This document shows, piece after piece, positions 29,937 through 40,787 of a DNA stretch of 64,000 nucleotides. Each line of letters starts with the position of its first letter. Position 1 is the first letter of the stretch. Both the position numbers and the translations under genes were made by a program. The notes under the pieces were generated by a model. The model searched no databases and was not told the origin of the DNA. It saw only the letters and a list, made by a program, of their open reading frames with translations. The DNA comes from Xanthomonas euroxanthea (GTDB taxonomy: Bacteria > Pseudomonadota > Gammaproteobacteria > Xanthomonadales > Xanthomonadaceae): positions 310,001-374,000 of the forward strand of contig NZ_UIHB01000006.1 of the NCBI RefSeq assembly GCF_900476395.1, in the 5' to 3' direction.

Positions 29937-30908
29937 ATGTCAGCCAGCAGTCCCGCCGAACGCCGCCAACTGGCGCAACACCTGCCGCCGGTGCAGGCCG
30001 CCGATGCCGCCGCCATCGAACGCTTTCTGGACCGGTTGTGGGCCGAGCAGGGCGTGGCGCGGCAGACCCTGGACAGTTACCGGCGCGACCTGGAAGGGCT
30101 GGCGCGTTGGCGCGACGGTGCCGGCGGCGGCTTGCTGGGTGTCGATCGGGCGGTGTTGTTCGACTATCTGCGCTGGCGCACCGAGGCGCGCTATTCGCCG
30201 CGCAGCAATGCCCGGCTGCTGTCGACCCTGCGTGCGTTCTACGGCCTGTGTCTGCGTGATGGCGTGCGCGGCGACGACCCCACTGCATTGCTGGACCCGC
30301 CACGCCTGCCGCGCTCGCTGCCCAAGGCGCTGACCGAGACGCAGATCGAGGCGCTGCTGGCTGCGCCCGATATCGCCACGCCGCTGGGCCTGCGCGACCG
30401 CGCGATGCTTGAGCTGATGTATGCGGCCGGCCTGCGCGTCAGTGAACTGGTCAACCTGCCGGCGGTGGGGGTCAACCTGCGCCAGGGCGTGCTGCGGGTC
30501 ACCGGCAAGGGCAGCAAGGAGCGCCTGGTGCCGTTGGGCGAGGAATCCCAGCACTGGCTGGAGCGCTATCTGAGCCAGGCGCGCCCGCTGCTGGCCAGCC
30601 ACAAGGTGGTGGCAGCGGTGGACGGGCAGGTGCCGTTGTTCATCGATGCGGCGCGGCAGCCGCCCAGTCGCCAGCAGTTCTGGGCGCTGGTCAAACGCTA
30701 TGCGGCGGTGGCCGGGATCGACCCCGCCACGGTCAGCCCGCACGGGCTGCGGCACAGCTTTGCCACCCATCTGCTCAACCACGGCGCGGACCTGCGCGCG
30801 CTGCAGATGCTGCTCGGTCACAGTTCGCTGTCCACCACCCAGATCTATACGCTGGTTGCGCGTCAGCACCTGCAGAAGCTGCATGCCGCCCATCACCCGC
30901 GCGGGTGA
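29937..30908 (+). CDS. xerD: Tyrosine site-specific recombinase XerD
   Basis: 323-residue recombinase that, with XerC, resolves chromosome dimers at dif. The ATG at 29937 is the first sensible start. The N-terminal SAM-like core-binding domain covers about 24-115 ([17 protein letters not shown]). Catalytic residues are Arg167 (AGLRVSEL), Lys191 (TGKGSKER), His269 and Arg272 ([12 protein letters not shown]), His295 ([13 protein letters not shown]) and Tyr304. It is about 25 residues longer than E. coli XerD at the N-terminus. dsbC follows, as in E. coli, which supports XerD rather than XerC. Confidence 0.94.
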   Translation: MSASSPAERRQLAQHLPPVQAADAAAIERFLDRLWAEQGVARQTLDSYRRDLEGLARWRDGAGGGLLGVDRAVLFDYLRWRTEARYSPRSNARLLSTLRAFYGLCLRDGVRGDDPTALLDPPRLPRSLPKALTETQIEALLAAPDIATPLGLRDRAMLELMYAAGLRVSELVNLPAVGVNLRQGVLRVTGKGSKERLVPLGEESQHWLERYLSQARPLLASHKVVAAVDGQVPLFIDAARQPPSRQQFWALVKRYAAVAGIDPATVSPHGLRHSFATHLLNHGADLRALQMLLGHSSLSTTQIYTLVARQHLQKLHAAHHPRG

Positions 30909-31025
30909 TGGCGGGTGCGCCGCAGGCGAGGCAACGTCCAGAGAAAGAAGAAAGCGTTTCAGCCGCTGTCTGGCTTCATCTGCGCTGTGCGAGAATCCAG
31001 GCACCCCATTCCACTGGATGCGTGA

Positions 31026-31829
31026 ATGTATCGTCTTGCCATCGCCGCGCTGCTGGGCGCACTCAGCCTTACCGCCTGCGCGCAATCCTCGCAGCCTGCG
31101 GCAAGCAACGCCGGCGCCAAGCCAGCCGCTGCTGCCGCCCCCGCCGCCGCGGGCAACGTGGACCAGCGTGTGAGCGTTGCGCTCAAGGCGCTGGATCCGG
31201 ATTTCAAGCCGGATTACATCGGCGCAGCGCCGTTTCCCGGTTTCCGCGAAGTGGTGGTCGGCGGGCAGGTGCTGTACGTCAGCGACGACGGCCGTTACCT
31301 GATCCAGGCGCAGCCGTTCGACATCCAGAACAAGCAGTTCGCTGCCAGCCCGGGCCTGCTGGCCTACCGCCGCAAGCAGCTGGAGACCGTGCCCAAGGCC
31401 GACCGCATCGTGTTTGCGCCGGCAAACCCCAAGTACACCGTGACGGTGTTCACCGACGTGGAATGCGGCTACTGCCGCAAGCTGCACAGCGAGATCGGCG
31501 AGCTCAACAAGCAGGGCATCGCGGTGGAATACCTGGCGTTTCCTCGCATGGGCCTGGGCAGCCAGGACCACAAGGAAATGATCGCGGTGTGGTGCGCCGC
31601 CGACCGCAAGCAGGCGCTGACCGCGGCCAAGTCCGGGCAGCCGGTCAATGCCAAGGACTGCAAGAACCCGGTGTCGATGGAATACACGCTGGGCCAGCGT
31701 CTGGGCGTCAACGGCACCCCGGCGATCTTCGCCCCGGACGGCACCCAGCTCGGCGGCTACCTGCCGCCGGCGCAGCTGCGTGAAGCGCTGGAAAAGCGCG
31801 CGGTCACCACCGCCGGTGGCAGCCGCTGA
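31026..31829 (+). CDS. dsbC: Periplasmic disulfide isomerase DsbC
   Basis: 267-residue DsbC/DsbG-type protein. The N-terminus (MYRLAIAALLGALSLTAC) is a signal with a possible lipobox ending at Cys18, followed by an Ala/Pro-rich linker to ~residue 43. The dimerisation domain is at about 47-105 and the thioredoxin fold follows, with CGYC (Cys147, Cys150). A second structural cysteine pair is visible in WCAAD and KDCKNP. The cis-Pro loop is NGTPAIF. It corrects wrong disulfides in secreted proteins, which could include type II secretion clients. Gene order xerD-dsbC is conserved. Confidence 0.93.
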   Translation: MYRLAIAALLGALSLTACAQSSQPAASNAGAKPAAAAAPAAAGNVDQRVSVALKALDPDFKPDYIGAAPFPGFREVVVGGQVLYVSDDGRYLIQAQPFDIQNKQFAASPGLLAYRRKQLETVPKADRIVFAPANPKYTVTVFTDVECGYCRKLHSEIGELNKQGIAVEYLAFPRMGLGSQDHKEMIAVWCAADRKQALTAAKSGQPVNAKDCKNPVSMEYTLGQRLGVNGTPAIFAPDGTQLGGYLPPAQLREALEKRAVTTAGGSR

Positions 31830-32253
31830 CGTCGCCGCCGGCAGCGCCGTGATGCTGCGCTGACGCTGGCCGCCGCGACGGTCGGCGTGATCGATCAACA
31901 GGCCGGGATGCGCATGCATTCCGGCCTGTTGCGTTTCAGGACCGGCTGGCAGCAGGGTTTGGGGCTGGCAGCACGGTTTGTTGGGTGAGAGCGGCGATGG
32001 ACCGGCGTGGCGGCCAGCGCTGCGGACGTCGCCCCCGCGCGCAGATCCGGCCCAAGGCAGGTGTGCGCGCGAATCCGGGTCGGCATCGCCATCCGCCGCT
32101 GCCGCTGCCGCATCTGGCCGGAACGTGCCGAATCCGCGCCGGGCGGGGCGAGTCACCACCGCACAGATCGCTGGCCGCCACATCCCGGGTCCGGCGCCGA
32201 CGCATCAGCTCCGTTACAATCTGCAGCCCCGTTTCTGACACGGTTCCCCGGAC
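31830..32253. other. Intergenic region dsbC-purL with hairpin
   Basis: 424 bp without a convincing gene. At 31897-31930 AACAGGCCGG pairs with CCGGCCTGTT across a 14-base loop and is followed by GCGTTT, a probable terminator for dsbC. The last ~60 bp before the purL ATG should hold its promoter (CGTTACAAT at ~32212-32220 resembles a -10 region). No PurR-like palindrome was recognised. Confidence 0.5.
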
Positions 32254-35200
32254 ATGATGGTCCTCGAGGGCGCTTCCGCCCTTTCGCCGTTCCGCCGCGC
32301 TCGGCTCGAAACCCGCCTGCAAGCCCTCGTTCCCGCGCTGCGCATCACCGGCGCCTGGCACGTGTACTTCATCCGCGCCGAGGCCGGGCAAGCGCCCGAC
32401 CAGGCCACCTTGCAGCGGATCCTGCAGGCCGAAGCCGCCCCCGCTCCGCGGGCCGAGGAGGCTTCCTCGCGTTACGTGGTGCCGCGCCTGGGCACGCTGT
32501 CGCCATGGTCGAGCAAGGCCACCGAACTGGTGCGCGGGGCCGGGCAGCCGATCCAGCGCGTGGAGCGTGGCACCCGCATCGATCTGGCCGGCTGGCCGGC
32601 CGACGACGCGATGCAGGCCGCCGTGGCCAAGCTGCTGCACGACCCGATGACGCAGTCGCTGCTTGGCTCGGCCGCGGCCGCCGAGGCGCTGTTCAACGTG
32701 CCCGATCGCGGGCAGTTGCAGCGCGTGCCACTGGCGGCGCTGGAGCAGGCCAACCGCGACCTGGGCCTGGCCCTGGCGCAGGACGAGATCGACTACCTGC
32801 GCGAACGCTTCGCCGAGCTGGGCCGCGACCCGGCCGATGTCGAGCTGATGATGTTCGCCCAGGCCAACTCCGAGCATTGCCGGCACAAGATTTTCAACGC
32901 CAGCTGGACCATCGACGGCAAGCCGCAGGAACGCTCGCTGTTCCGCATGATCAAGCACACCCACCAGCAGACCCCGCAGCACACCCTGTCGGCCTACAGC
33001 GACAACGCCGCGGTGGTGGAAGGCGTGCCGGCCGCGCGCTATCGGCCGGATCCGGCCAGCGGCGAGTACCGCGCCGAGGCGGTGCTGCCGTCGGCGTTTG
33101 CGATCAAGGTGGAAACGCATAACCACCCGACCGCGATCGCGCCATTCCCCGGTGCCGCCACCGGTGCCGGCGGCGAGATCCGCGACGAGGGCGCCACCGG
33201 CCGCGGCGGCAAGCCCAAGGCCGGCCTGACCGGGTTCACGGTCTCGCACCTGCGCATCCCGACCCTGCCGCAGCCGTGGGAGGCGCCGCGCGCGCTGAAC
33301 CCGCGCATGGCCCCGGCGCTGGACATCATGCTCGACGGCCCGCTCGGCGGCGCCGCGTTCAACAACGAATTCGGCCGGCCGAACCTGCTCGGCTATTTCC
33401 GCAGCTTCGAGCTTGCCGAAGGGCAGGGCCTGACCCGCGCCTACGACAAGCCGATCATGCTGGCCGGTGGCCTGGGCGCGATCGATCGCAACCAGGTCGA
33501 GAAGCTGCGCCTGCAGCCCGGCGATGCGGTGATCGTGCTGGGCGGCCCGGCGATGCTGATCGGCCTGGGCGGCGGTGCGGCCAGTTCGGTGGCCGCCGGC
33601 GACAGCGCCGAGGCACTGGATTTCGCCAGCGTGCAGCGCGAGAACCCGGAGATGGAGCGCCGCTGCCAGGAGGTCATCGACCGCTGCGTGGCGCTGGGCA
33701 CCGACAACCCGATCCGCTGGTTCCATGACGTGGGCGCGGGCGGCCTGTCCAACGCCATTCCCGAGTTGCTGCACGATTCGGGCGTGGGCGGCATCATCGA
33801 CCTGGGCCGCGTGCTCACCGACGACCCCTCGCTGTCGCCGCTGGAACTGTGGTGCAACGAATCGCAGGAGCGCTACGTGCTGGGCGTACCGCAGGCGCGC
33901 CTGGACGAATTCGCCGCGATCTGCGCACGCGAGCGCTGCCCGTTTGCCGCCGTCGGCGTGGCCACGGCCGAGGAGCGGCTGGTGGTTGGCTACGGCGTCC
34001 TCGACGCTGGGAATGGGGAATCGGGAATCGGGAATGGTAACGGCGCACTGCCGGTTGCCGATGCCGCTTCTCACCATTCCCCATTCCCCACTCCCGATTC
34101 CTCGCTGCCGATCGATTTGCCGATGGACGTCCTCTTCGGCAAGGCGCCGAAGATGCATCGCGATGCGGTGCATCCGCCGGCGCCGCAATGGCCGGTGCTG
34201 CAGACCGCCGCGCTGGATCTGCAGCAGGCCGGCCTGCGCGTGCTGGCGCATCCCACGGTGGCGTCCAAGAGCTTTCTGGTCACCATCGGCGACCGCAGCG
34301 TGGGTGGCCTGACCGCGCGCGAGCAGATGATCGGGCCGTGGCAGCTGCCGCTGGCCGATTGCGCGATCACCCTGGCCGGCTTCGATACCTTCGCCGGCGA
34401 AGCGATGTCGATCGGCGAGCGCACCCCGCTGGCGTTGTTGAACGCCGCCGCGTCGGCGCGCATGGCGGTGGGCGAGGCGATCACCAACTTGTGCGCCGCC
34501 CCAGTGCAGACGCTGGACAGCATCAAGCTCTCGGCCAACTGGATGGCCGCGGCCGGTCATGCCGGCGAAGACGCCTTGCTGTACGACGCGGTGCGCGCGA
34601 TCGGCATGGAGCTGTGCCCGGCGCTCGAACTGAGCGTACCGGTGGGCAAGGACTCGCTGTCGATGCAGGCGCAGTGGGTTGTCGGGAATGGGGAATCGGG
34701 AATCGGGAATGGCGAAACGCCGCAGCCCGCCGCTTCCACCATTCCCGATTCCCTACTCCCCATTCCCGGCGAAACGCACAAGAGCGTTTCACCCGTCTCG
34801 CTGATCATCAGTGCGTTCGCACCCGTTGGCGATGTGCGCACGCAATTGACGCCGCTGTTGCGTAGCGACGAAGAGAGCGAGTTGTGGTTGATCGGGTTGG
34901 GCGGCGGCAAGCAGCGTCTGGGGGGCTCGGTGCTGGCGCAGGTGTATGCCGACGATGCCGCGCTACCGGCATTCGGCGGCGAGGTGCCGGATCTGGACGA
35001 TGCGCAGCGCCTGCGCAGTTTCTTTAAACTGATCCGCGCCGCGCGCGAGAGTGGCCTGTTGCTGGCGTACCACGACCGCAGCGATGGCGGTGCGTTTGCG
35101 GCACTGTGCGAAATGGCGTTCGCCTCGCGCCAGGGCCTGGATATCACGCTCGATGCCTGGGGCGACGATGCGTTCCGCAGCCTGTTCAACGAAGAACTGG

Positions 35201-36300
35201 GCGCGGTGGTGCAGATCGCCAACGAGGATCGCGCCGCGTTCGCCGATCTGGTCGAGCGGCATGCCTTGACCGAATGCGCGCAGCGTATCGCACGTCCCAC
35301 CGGCGCGCCGCGCATCCGCGTGAGCGGGCAGGGCCGCGTGCTGGCCGAGTGGCGTTGGGAAGCCTTGTTCGATGCCTGGTGGTCGGTGAGCCACGCCATG
35401 CAGAAGTTGCGCGACAACCCGGAAACCGCCGACGAGGAGCGTGCACAGGCGCGCGACTTCCAGGCGCCGGGATTGCGTCCGAAGCTGGTGTTCGATCCGT
35501 CCGAAGACGTGGCCGCGCCCTTCGTGGCGACCGGTGCGCGGCCCAAGGTGGCGATCCTGCGCGAGCAGGGCGTCAACGGGCAGATCGAGATGGCCTACAA
35601 CTTCGAGCGCGCCGGTTTCCGTGCGTTCGACGTGCACATGAGCGACCTGATCGAAGGCCGGGTGGATCTGGCGCAATTCTCGGGGTTTGCGGCCTGCGGC
35701 GGCTTCAGCTACGGCGACGTGCTGGGTGCCGGCCGCGGTTGGGCCACCTCGATCCTGGAACGGTCAGCCTTGCGCGATGCGTTCGCCGCGTTCTTCGCAC
35801 GCAGCGACACCTTCGCGCTGGGCGTGTGCAACGGCTGCCAGATGCTCAGCCAGCTCAAGGACATCATTCCCGGTGCCGAGCATTGGCCGCGGTTCCTGCG
35901 CAATCGCAGCGAGCAGTTCGAAGCGCGCACGGCCTTGCTGGAAGTGGTGGAGTCGCCGTCGATCTTCCTGCGCGGCATGGCCGGCTCGCGGATTCCGGTG
36001 GCGGTGGCGCATGGCGAAGGCCGCGCCGAGTTCGACACCGTGGTGGATCAGGCCGCTGCACGTGTGGCCCTGCGCTTCATCGATGGCGATGGCGCGGTGG
36101 CCTCGCAGTACCCGCTCAATCCGAACGGCTCGCCGGACGGCATCACCGGGCTGACCAGCACCGACGGTCGCGCCACCATTCTGATGCCGCATCCGGAGCG
36201 CACCCCGCGCACGGCAAACCTGAGCTGGCACCCGGCCGACTGGGGCGAGGACTCGCCGTGGCTGCGCATGTTCCGCAATGCGCGGGTCTGGTGCGGTTGA
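32254..36300 (+). CDS. purL: Phosphoribosylformylglycinamidine synthase, with two repeat-derived insertions
   Basis: 1348-residue cytoplasmic enzyme of purine synthesis (FGAR + Gln + ATP to FGAM). The synthetase core holds [15 protein letters not shown] and [20 protein letters not shown] in the active half. The C-terminal glutaminase domain has GVCNGCQM with nucleophile Cys1192 and the His1313/Glu1315 pair in MPHPERTPR. It is about 50 residues longer than E. coli PurL (1295). The excess falls in two spots: residues ~586-616 and ~811-839, each coded by inverted GGGAATC arrays and reading [10 protein letters not shown] at the left arm. Both keep the frame. A perfect hairpin follows the gene. 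Confidence 0.97.
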   Translation: MMVLEGASALSPFRRARLETRLQALVPALRITGAWHVYFIRAEAGQAPDQATLQRILQAEAAPAPRAEEASSRYVVPRLGTLSPWSSKATELVRGAGQPIQRVERGTRIDLAGWPADDAMQAAVAKLLHDPMTQSLLGSAAAAEALFNVPDRGQLQRVPLAALEQANRDLGLALAQDEIDYLRERFAELGRDPADVELMMFAQANSEHCRHKIFNASWTIDGKPQERSLFRMIKHTHQQTPQHTLSAYSDNAAVVEGVPAARYRPDPASGEYRAEAVLPSAFAIKVETHNHPTAIAPFPGAATGAGGEIRDEGATGRGGKPKAGLTGFTVSHLRIPTLPQPWEAPRALNPRMAPALDIMLDGPLGGAAFNNEFGRPNLLGYFRSFELAEGQGLTRAYDKPIMLAGGLGAIDRNQVEKLRLQPGDAVIVLGGPAMLIGLGGGAASSVAAGDSAEALDFASVQRENPEMERRCQEVIDRCVALGTDNPIRWFHDVGAGGLSNAIPELLHDSGVGGIIDLGRVLTDDPSLSPLELWCNESQERYVLGVPQARLDEFAAICARERCPFAAVGVATAEERLVVGYGVLDAGNGESGIGNGNGALPVADAASHHSPFPTPDSSLPIDLPMDVLFGKAPKMHRDAVHPPAPQWPVLQTAALDLQQAGLRVLAHPTVASKSFLVTIGDRSVGGLTAREQMIGPWQLPLADCAITLAGFDTFAGEAMSIGERTPLALLNAAASARMAVGEAITNLCAAPVQTLDSIKLSANWMAAAGHAGEDALLYDAVRAIGMELCPALELSVPVGKDSLSMQAQWVVGNGESGIGNGETPQPAASTIPDSLLPIPGETHKSVSPVSLIISAFAPVGDVRTQLTPLLRSDEESELWLIGLGGGKQRLGGSVLAQVYADDAALPAFGGEVPDLDDAQRLRSFFKLIRAARESGLLLAYHDRSDGGAFAALCEMAFASRQGLDITLDAWGDDAFRSLFNEELGAVVQIANEDRAAFADLVERHALTECAQRIARPTGAPRIRVSGQGRVLAEWRWEALFDAWWSVSHAMQKLRDNPETADEERAQARDFQAPGLRPKLVFDPSEDVAAPFVATGARPKVAILREQGVNGQIEMAYNFERAGFRAFDVHMSDLIEGRVDLAQFSGFAACGGFSYGDVLGAGRGWATSILERSALRDAFAAFFARSDTFALGVCNGCQMLSQLKDIIPGAEHWPRFLRNRSEQFEARTALLEVVESPSIFLRGMAGSRIPVAVAHGEGRAEFDTVVDQAAARVALRFIDGDGAVASQYPLNPNGSPDGITGLTSTDGRATILMPHPERTPRTANLSWHPADWGEDSPWLRMFRNARVWCG
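34009..34101. repeat. Palindromic GGGAATC element inside purL, copy 1
   Basis: Left arm 34009-34037 is four GGGAAT units; right arm 34073-34101 is the complementary ATTCCC series; the spacer is 35 bp. It encodes about 31 residues of low-complexity sequence between the two halves of the PurL synthetase core. The left arm is identical, base for base over 29 nt, to that of copy 2. Confidence 0.9.
34684..34769. repeat. Palindromic GGGAATC element inside purL, copy 2
   Basis: Left arm 34684-34712 is the same 29 bases as copy 1 and is read in the same codon phase. Right arm 34738-34769 is complementary. GGCGAAACGC occurs both just inside the left arm and straight after the right arm. The element encodes residues ~811-839. 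Confidence 0.9.
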
Positions 36301-36353
36301 TGATGTGGCGCGGTACGGCATGAGCTGAAGCGCCGTACCAACGGTGCCATCGG

Positions 36354-36383
36354 ACGGCCGTGTGCAGCGATGCACACGGCCGT
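36354..36383 (+). terminator. Perfect hairpin after purL
   Basis: ACGGCCGTGTGCA pairs without mismatch with TGCACACGGCCGT over a GCGA loop, 54 bp beyond the purL stop. The T-content after it is modest (TGTCGTT). Probable terminator. Confidence 0.7.
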
Positions 36384-36731
36384 TGTCGTTGCTGGTCCTG
36401 CAAGAAAGTAAGTAATCAACGCCGGGACATGGTTTGCTTTACGTCACTATAAAAACTACTAGTTATTTACTCGCGGTATACGGTGATGCTGCTTGTGTGA
36501 TGTCAATCCCAATTGAATCTTTGGTTTTTCAATAGATTCAGACCACGTTTTGAATCATTGATTCATGGCGTTTCTGCAGCACTTTATGTCGCGATTCGTG
36601 GGTTCTTTTGCGCGGGTAATCTCCGGCGCAGACGCAGTGCGAGTGCATTTTGGATAAACCTCAGGGGGACCGTGCGATGCAATCGCGCGGTGGTCGGTTT
36701 TTACACCAGACCAATGGGGAGTAAGTCGTCG
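36384..36731. other. AT-rich leader region of adhesin 1
   Basis: The stretch 36400-36560 is clearly AT-richer than the surroundings and contains TATAAAA at 36448-36454, a possible -10, without a good -35. The long untranslated part up to ATG 36732 stays open in the adhesin frame but reads like non-coding DNA. AT-rich upstream DNA suggests control by an H-NS-like protein (inference). Confidence 0.4.
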
Positions 36732-39700
36732 ATGAAACCAATGTACTTGGATGCCGGCGGTGGGCAGCATGCCCATTGCCGAACGGGCAGGCTTGCCTGC
36801 GATGTGGGGAATCAGCGGTTGAATCGATCGCCGGTGCATGCGCGCGGCAGGCTGGCGGCAGCGATGCTGCTGGCACTTGCCGGCGTGGCCGCAGCTGCCC
36901 AGGCCACCACGCATGCCGATGCGCTTGCGCATTGCACCGCGGTCGAGGGCCAGCAACGTTGCGACACCGATGCGGCGACCCGCAACGACGTAGTGCCTGC
37001 AACCGCGAGCGCGCAGGTGACCGCAACGCCTGCGGCCGATACCGATGCACCGGGGTTTGCGGATGGGCAGGATGCGTTGGCACTGGGCAATGCAAGCAAT
37101 GCGCTGGGCGATGGCACCAGTGCGTTCGGTGGCGGAAGCCTGGCGCTGGAGCGCGACGCCACCGCGATCGGGCACAACGTATCGGCTGCCGGGGAATCGG
37201 CAACCGCCATTGGCGGCGTGGCAACGGTCTACGACTACGACGCATTCGGTTTTGTCATCGGGCAACGCGAACAGGCCACGCAAGCGTCCGGGGTGGGGGC
37301 GACGGCCATCGGCGGTGGTGCACTGGCCGGCGATCCGTTTTCCAGCGCCCTGGGCAGCGGCGCCAGCGCCATCGGCGTGCAGGGCACGGCGGTGGGGTAT
37401 CGCGCGCAGACCGGCAACGACGGCGCCACCGCGGTGGGCGGTCTGTCCACGGCCAGTGGTTTTCTCTCCACCGCCGGCGGCTACAGTTCGCGTGCCAGCG
37501 GAGATACGTCCACCGCCTTCGGTTACCGGGCGCGCAGCGAAGGCAGTAGCAGTATTGCAGTGGGCGATACCGCACTGGCCAGCGGGGTGCAAAGTGTGGT
37601 GGTGGGTGGCATCAGCAACTTCGGCTCGATCACCGCCGCCACCGGAACAGGCGGCATCGCGCTCGGCGCAGGTGCGCAGAGCCAGTCCGATTATGCGATT
37701 GCCATTGGCTACGATTCCAACATCTTTCCGAATCGGCCTGGCAATACCGATTCCGTGGCGATCGGCCACAGCGCCGGTTCGTTCGCGCCACGCACGGTAT
37801 CGCTGGGTGGTTTCGCATTGACGATGGGCGATGGCGGCATCGCGATCGGTCACGACAGCACGGCCTACGTGGAAAACAGTATCGCCTTGGGCGCGCGCGC
37901 CGCTACGTCGTGGTTCAACGGCAACAACACCGCGATCGGTGCAGATTCCCAGACCAATGGCATCGATGCGCTGGCGATCGGCTATGGCGCGCGCGTGGGC
38001 GATTTTGTCGACGATGCCTGGAATCGTTCGGCATCCAGTGCAGTCGCACTGGGCGCACATTCCTACGCGTACCGCAGCAACACGGTGTCGGTGGGCGATG
38101 TGCAGGCGGGTTTGATGCGGCAGATCACCAGCGTGGCGGCAGGCACCGAAGCCAACGATGCGGTCAATGTGGCCCAACTCGACAGCGTGCGCGCGATCAC
38201 CAATCGGCTCGACAGCACGCTGGCCATTGGCAAGACCGATACGGACGAAGCCGCTGCCCATGTCGACGGACTCAATGCGCTGGCCTTGGGGAGCGCCAGC
38301 AATGCGATCGGCGACGGCGCCAATGCGCTGGGCTCGGGCAGCCTGGCGCTGGGGCGCGATACCGTGGCTGTCGGCCGCAACGCCAGCGCGGCCGATGCAT
38401 CGGCCGTTGCAGTGGGCGGCGTGGCGTCCGTGCCGGTGTTCGATGCGGCGGGCTCGATCGTCGGCGCGCAGGAACAGGGTGCCTCGGCCCAGGCGCGCGG
38501 CGCGGTGGCGCTGGGCAGCGCGGCCATTGCCCAGCGCAGCTTCGCCACTGCGGTCGGCACGGGTGCAGCGGCCAGTGGCGAGCAATCGATGGCGGCCGGA
38601 TTCAGCGCCCGTGCGCAGGATGATGTGGCCACTGCGGTGGGCGCCTTTTCGAGCGCCCGCAGTGCGGCGGCGTCGGCCTTCGGCTTCGGTGCGCTGGCCA
38701 ACGCGAGCATGACCACGGCGGTGGGCTTCAACGCCTCCAGTCTTGGCGAAGGCAGTGTGGCCGTGGGCAGTCTGGCGGTTGCCGCTGGCGAGCGCAGCGT
38801 GACGCTCGGCGGCATGTCGCTGATCAGCTCCACGCTCAGGTCGGCAGGTGCCTTCCGGGTCGGTGGCGTTGCCATCGGCGCCGGCGCGCGAAGCGACGGC
38901 GATTATGCCGTTGCGCTGGGCTACAACGCCAATGTGTTCTCCAACGACAGCAATGCCGATGCGGTGGCGATCGGCCATAGTGCGGCCTCGTTCGCGCCGC
39001 GCACGGTGGCGCTGGGGGCGCTGGCATCTGCCGAGGGCGTTGAGGGGATCAGCATCGGCTACGACGCGCGTGCCGCCTCCAGCAGGAGCATTGCGATCGG
39101 CAGCGGCGCCAATACCTCGATCCTCCATGGCGACAATATCGCCCTGGGAACCAACGCCAGGGCGGACGCGCCCGACGCGATCGCGATCGGGCGCAATGCC
39201 AGCGTCGGCGTGTTCGTCGGTGAAGCGGGCAGCGCGGCGATGGCACTGGGCGTGCAATCCAATGCGCTGGGCAACAACAGTCTGGCGATGGGCTACAACG
39301 CCTTTACTCGGCAAGGGGGCAGTAACGCCGTCGCACTCGGTGCCGATGCCGGTGCCAGTGGTGCCGATTCGGTGGCGTTGGGCGCGGGCTCGCGCAGCTA
39401 CGAGGCCAACGTGGTGTCGGTGGGTAACGGCAATGGCCGCGGCGGCCCGGCCACGCGTCGCATCGTCAATGTCGGCAGCGGCGCGATTGCCAGTGCCAGC
39501 ACCGATGCGATCAACGGCGGCCAGCTGTTCCAGTCACTCAGCAACGCTGCCAGCTTCCTCGGCGGTGGCGCGGCGATCGGTGCGCAAGGCGTGTTCGTGG
39601 CACCGACCTACGTGATCCAGGGCAGCAGTTACCGCAATGTGGGCGAGGCGCTGACTGCGCTGGACAGCAAGGTCAGCGAGCTGGATGCGCGAGGTGGAGC

Positions 39701-40697
39701 GGCCACGCCCGGCACTGCCGCACGTTCAAGCGCTGCGCGTGTGGCAGCGGCGCCTTCACCAGTTGCGGACGCCTCGACTGTCGCCACCACGGCGGATGCG
39801 ACAGACGATGGCCTGCAGGCGACAGCGCTGGCCATCGACGGCATGCCAGAAAGTTCGGCGTCGTCGGTTGCTGCAACGGCGAGCGCGCTGGATGCAGGCA
39901 ACGCGGTGCAGGGCAGGCCGACTGCGGCGGTGGTCGGCAGCATCACCCCGGCCGCAACGTCCACCGCCGTCGGCACGGCGGCAGTGGCCAACCACGTGAC
40001 CGGCACGGCGATCGGCGGCAGCGCATATGCGCATGGCCCCAACGACACTGCGATCGGCAGCAATGCACGCGTCAATGCCGATGGCAGCACCGCGGTCGGC
40101 GCCAATACGCAGATCGCTGCGGTGGCGACCAATGCGGTGGCGATGGGCGAAGGCGCGCAGGTCAGCGCGGCCTCCGGCACGGCGATCGGCCAGGGTGCAC
40201 GGGCAAGCGCACAAGGTGCGGTCGCGCTGGGCCAGGGGTCGGTCGCCGATCGCGCCAACACGGTGTCGGTGGGCAGCGTCGGCGGCGAGCGTCAGGTGGC
40301 CAATGTGGCCGCCGGCACGCGTGCCACCGATGCGGTCAACAAGGGCCAGCTGGACAACGGCGTCGCTGCGGCCAACAGCTATACCGACAGCCGCTACAGC
40401 GCGATGGCCGACAGCTTCGAAACCTACCAGGGCGACATCGAGGACCGTCTGCGCCGGCAGAACCGTCGCCTGGACCGGCAGGGTGCGATGAGCTCGGCGA
40501 TGTTGAACATGGCCGCCAGCGTCGGCGGCATCGCCACGCAGAACCGCGTCGGTGCCGGCGTCGGTTTCCAGAACGGCGAATCGGCGTTGTCGGTGGGCTA
40601 CCAGCGTGCGATCAGCCCGCGCGCCACGCTGACGGTGGGCGGCGCGCTCAGTGGTGACGACAGGTCGATCGGCCTGGGCGCCGGCTTCGGCTGGTAA
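36732..40697 (+). CDS. YadA-like trimeric autotransporter adhesin 1
   Basis: 1321-residue surface adhesin. ATG 36732 is preferred because GGGGAG...GTCGATGAA matches the start context of adhesin 2. A hydrophobic signal segment lies at residues 41-56 after a long polar N-terminus; no ESPR motif is seen. The passenger is full of the YadA head repeat (A-x-A-x-G-x-x-S pattern), with three neck motifs of the type NVAAGT-x-ATDAVNKGQL. The last ~105 residues form the coiled-coil and YadA anchor barrel ending in FGW. It would be Sec-exported and trimerise in the outer membrane to bind surfaces or host tissue. The 3' ~770 bp is almost identical to that of adhesin 2. A subtilase gene follows 87 bp later. 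XadA-type names would fit, but I do not assign one. Confidence 0.93.
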   Translation: MKPMYLDAGGGQHAHCRTGRLACDVGNQRLNRSPVHARGRLAAAMLLALAGVAAAAQATTHADALAHCTAVEGQQRCDTDAATRNDVVPATASAQVTATPAADTDAPGFADGQDALALGNASNALGDGTSAFGGGSLALERDATAIGHNVSAAGESATAIGGVATVYDYDAFGFVIGQREQATQASGVGATAIGGGALAGDPFSSALGSGASAIGVQGTAVGYRAQTGNDGATAVGGLSTASGFLSTAGGYSSRASGDTSTAFGYRARSEGSSSIAVGDTALASGVQSVVVGGISNFGSITAATGTGGIALGAGAQSQSDYAIAIGYDSNIFPNRPGNTDSVAIGHSAGSFAPRTVSLGGFALTMGDGGIAIGHDSTAYVENSIALGARAATSWFNGNNTAIGADSQTNGIDALAIGYGARVGDFVDDAWNRSASSAVALGAHSYAYRSNTVSVGDVQAGLMRQITSVAAGTEANDAVNVAQLDSVRAITNRLDSTLAIGKTDTDEAAAHVDGLNALALGSASNAIGDGANALGSGSLALGRDTVAVGRNASAADASAVAVGGVASVPVFDAAGSIVGAQEQGASAQARGAVALGSAAIAQRSFATAVGTGAAASGEQSMAAGFSARAQDDVATAVGAFSSARSAAASAFGFGALANASMTTAVGFNASSLGEGSVAVGSLAVAAGERSVTLGGMSLISSTLRSAGAFRVGGVAIGAGARSDGDYAVALGYNANVFSNDSNADAVAIGHSAASFAPRTVALGALASAEGVEGISIGYDARAASSRSIAIGSGANTSILHGDNIALGTNARADAPDAIAIGRNASVGVFVGEAGSAAMALGVQSNALGNNSLAMGYNAFTRQGGSNAVALGADAGASGADSVALGAGSRSYEANVVSVGNGNGRGGPATRRIVNVGSGAIASASTDAINGGQLFQSLSNAASFLGGGAAIGAQGVFVAPTYVIQGSSYRNVGEALTALDSKVSELDARGGAATPGTAARSSAARVAAAPSPVADASTVATTADATDDGLQATALAIDGMPESSASSVAATASALDAGNAVQGRPTAAVVGSITPAATSTAVGTAAVANHVTGTAIGGSAYAHGPNDTAIGSNARVNADGSTAVGANTQIAAVATNAVAMGEGAQVSAASGTAIGQGARASAQGAVALGQGSVADRANTVSVGSVGGERQVANVAAGTRATDAVNKGQLDNGVAAANSYTDSRYSAMADSFETYQGDIEDRLRRQNRRLDRQGAMSSAMLNMAASVGGIATQNRVGAGVGFQNGESALSVGYQRAISPRATLTVGGALSGDDRSIGLGAGFGW

Positions 40698-40771
40698 CGC
40701 AGGCCTTGCCGTTGCAGCGGCGCGCGTATGGCCGCTGCGTGCTCACTCATTTGCTTTGCATTTCATCTTGA

Positions 40772-40787
40772 AGAGGACGTCATCGTG
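40772..40787 (+). promoter_or_regulatory. Ribosome-binding site deciding GTG start of protease 1
   Basis: AGAGGA at 40772-40777 lies 7 nt before GTG 40785. The same AGAGGA with the same spacing precedes the GTG of protease 2 (49982-49997), so both genes share this unusual start. Confidence 0.8.

Noticed and set aside
31936-34560. 874-codon minus-strand frame opposite purL
   Set aside because: The sense strand encodes PurL with conserved catalytic residues; the antisense frame is compositionally a shadow.
36513-36731. N-terminal extension of adhesin 1 from TTG 36513
   Set aside because: The codons look non-coding, there is no Shine-Dalgarno sequence, and the ATG 36732 context matches adhesin 2.
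36555-39314. 919-codon minus-strand frame opposite adhesin 1
   Set aside because: Same cause as above; the sense strand has clear YadA-type motifs and a C-terminal anchor.
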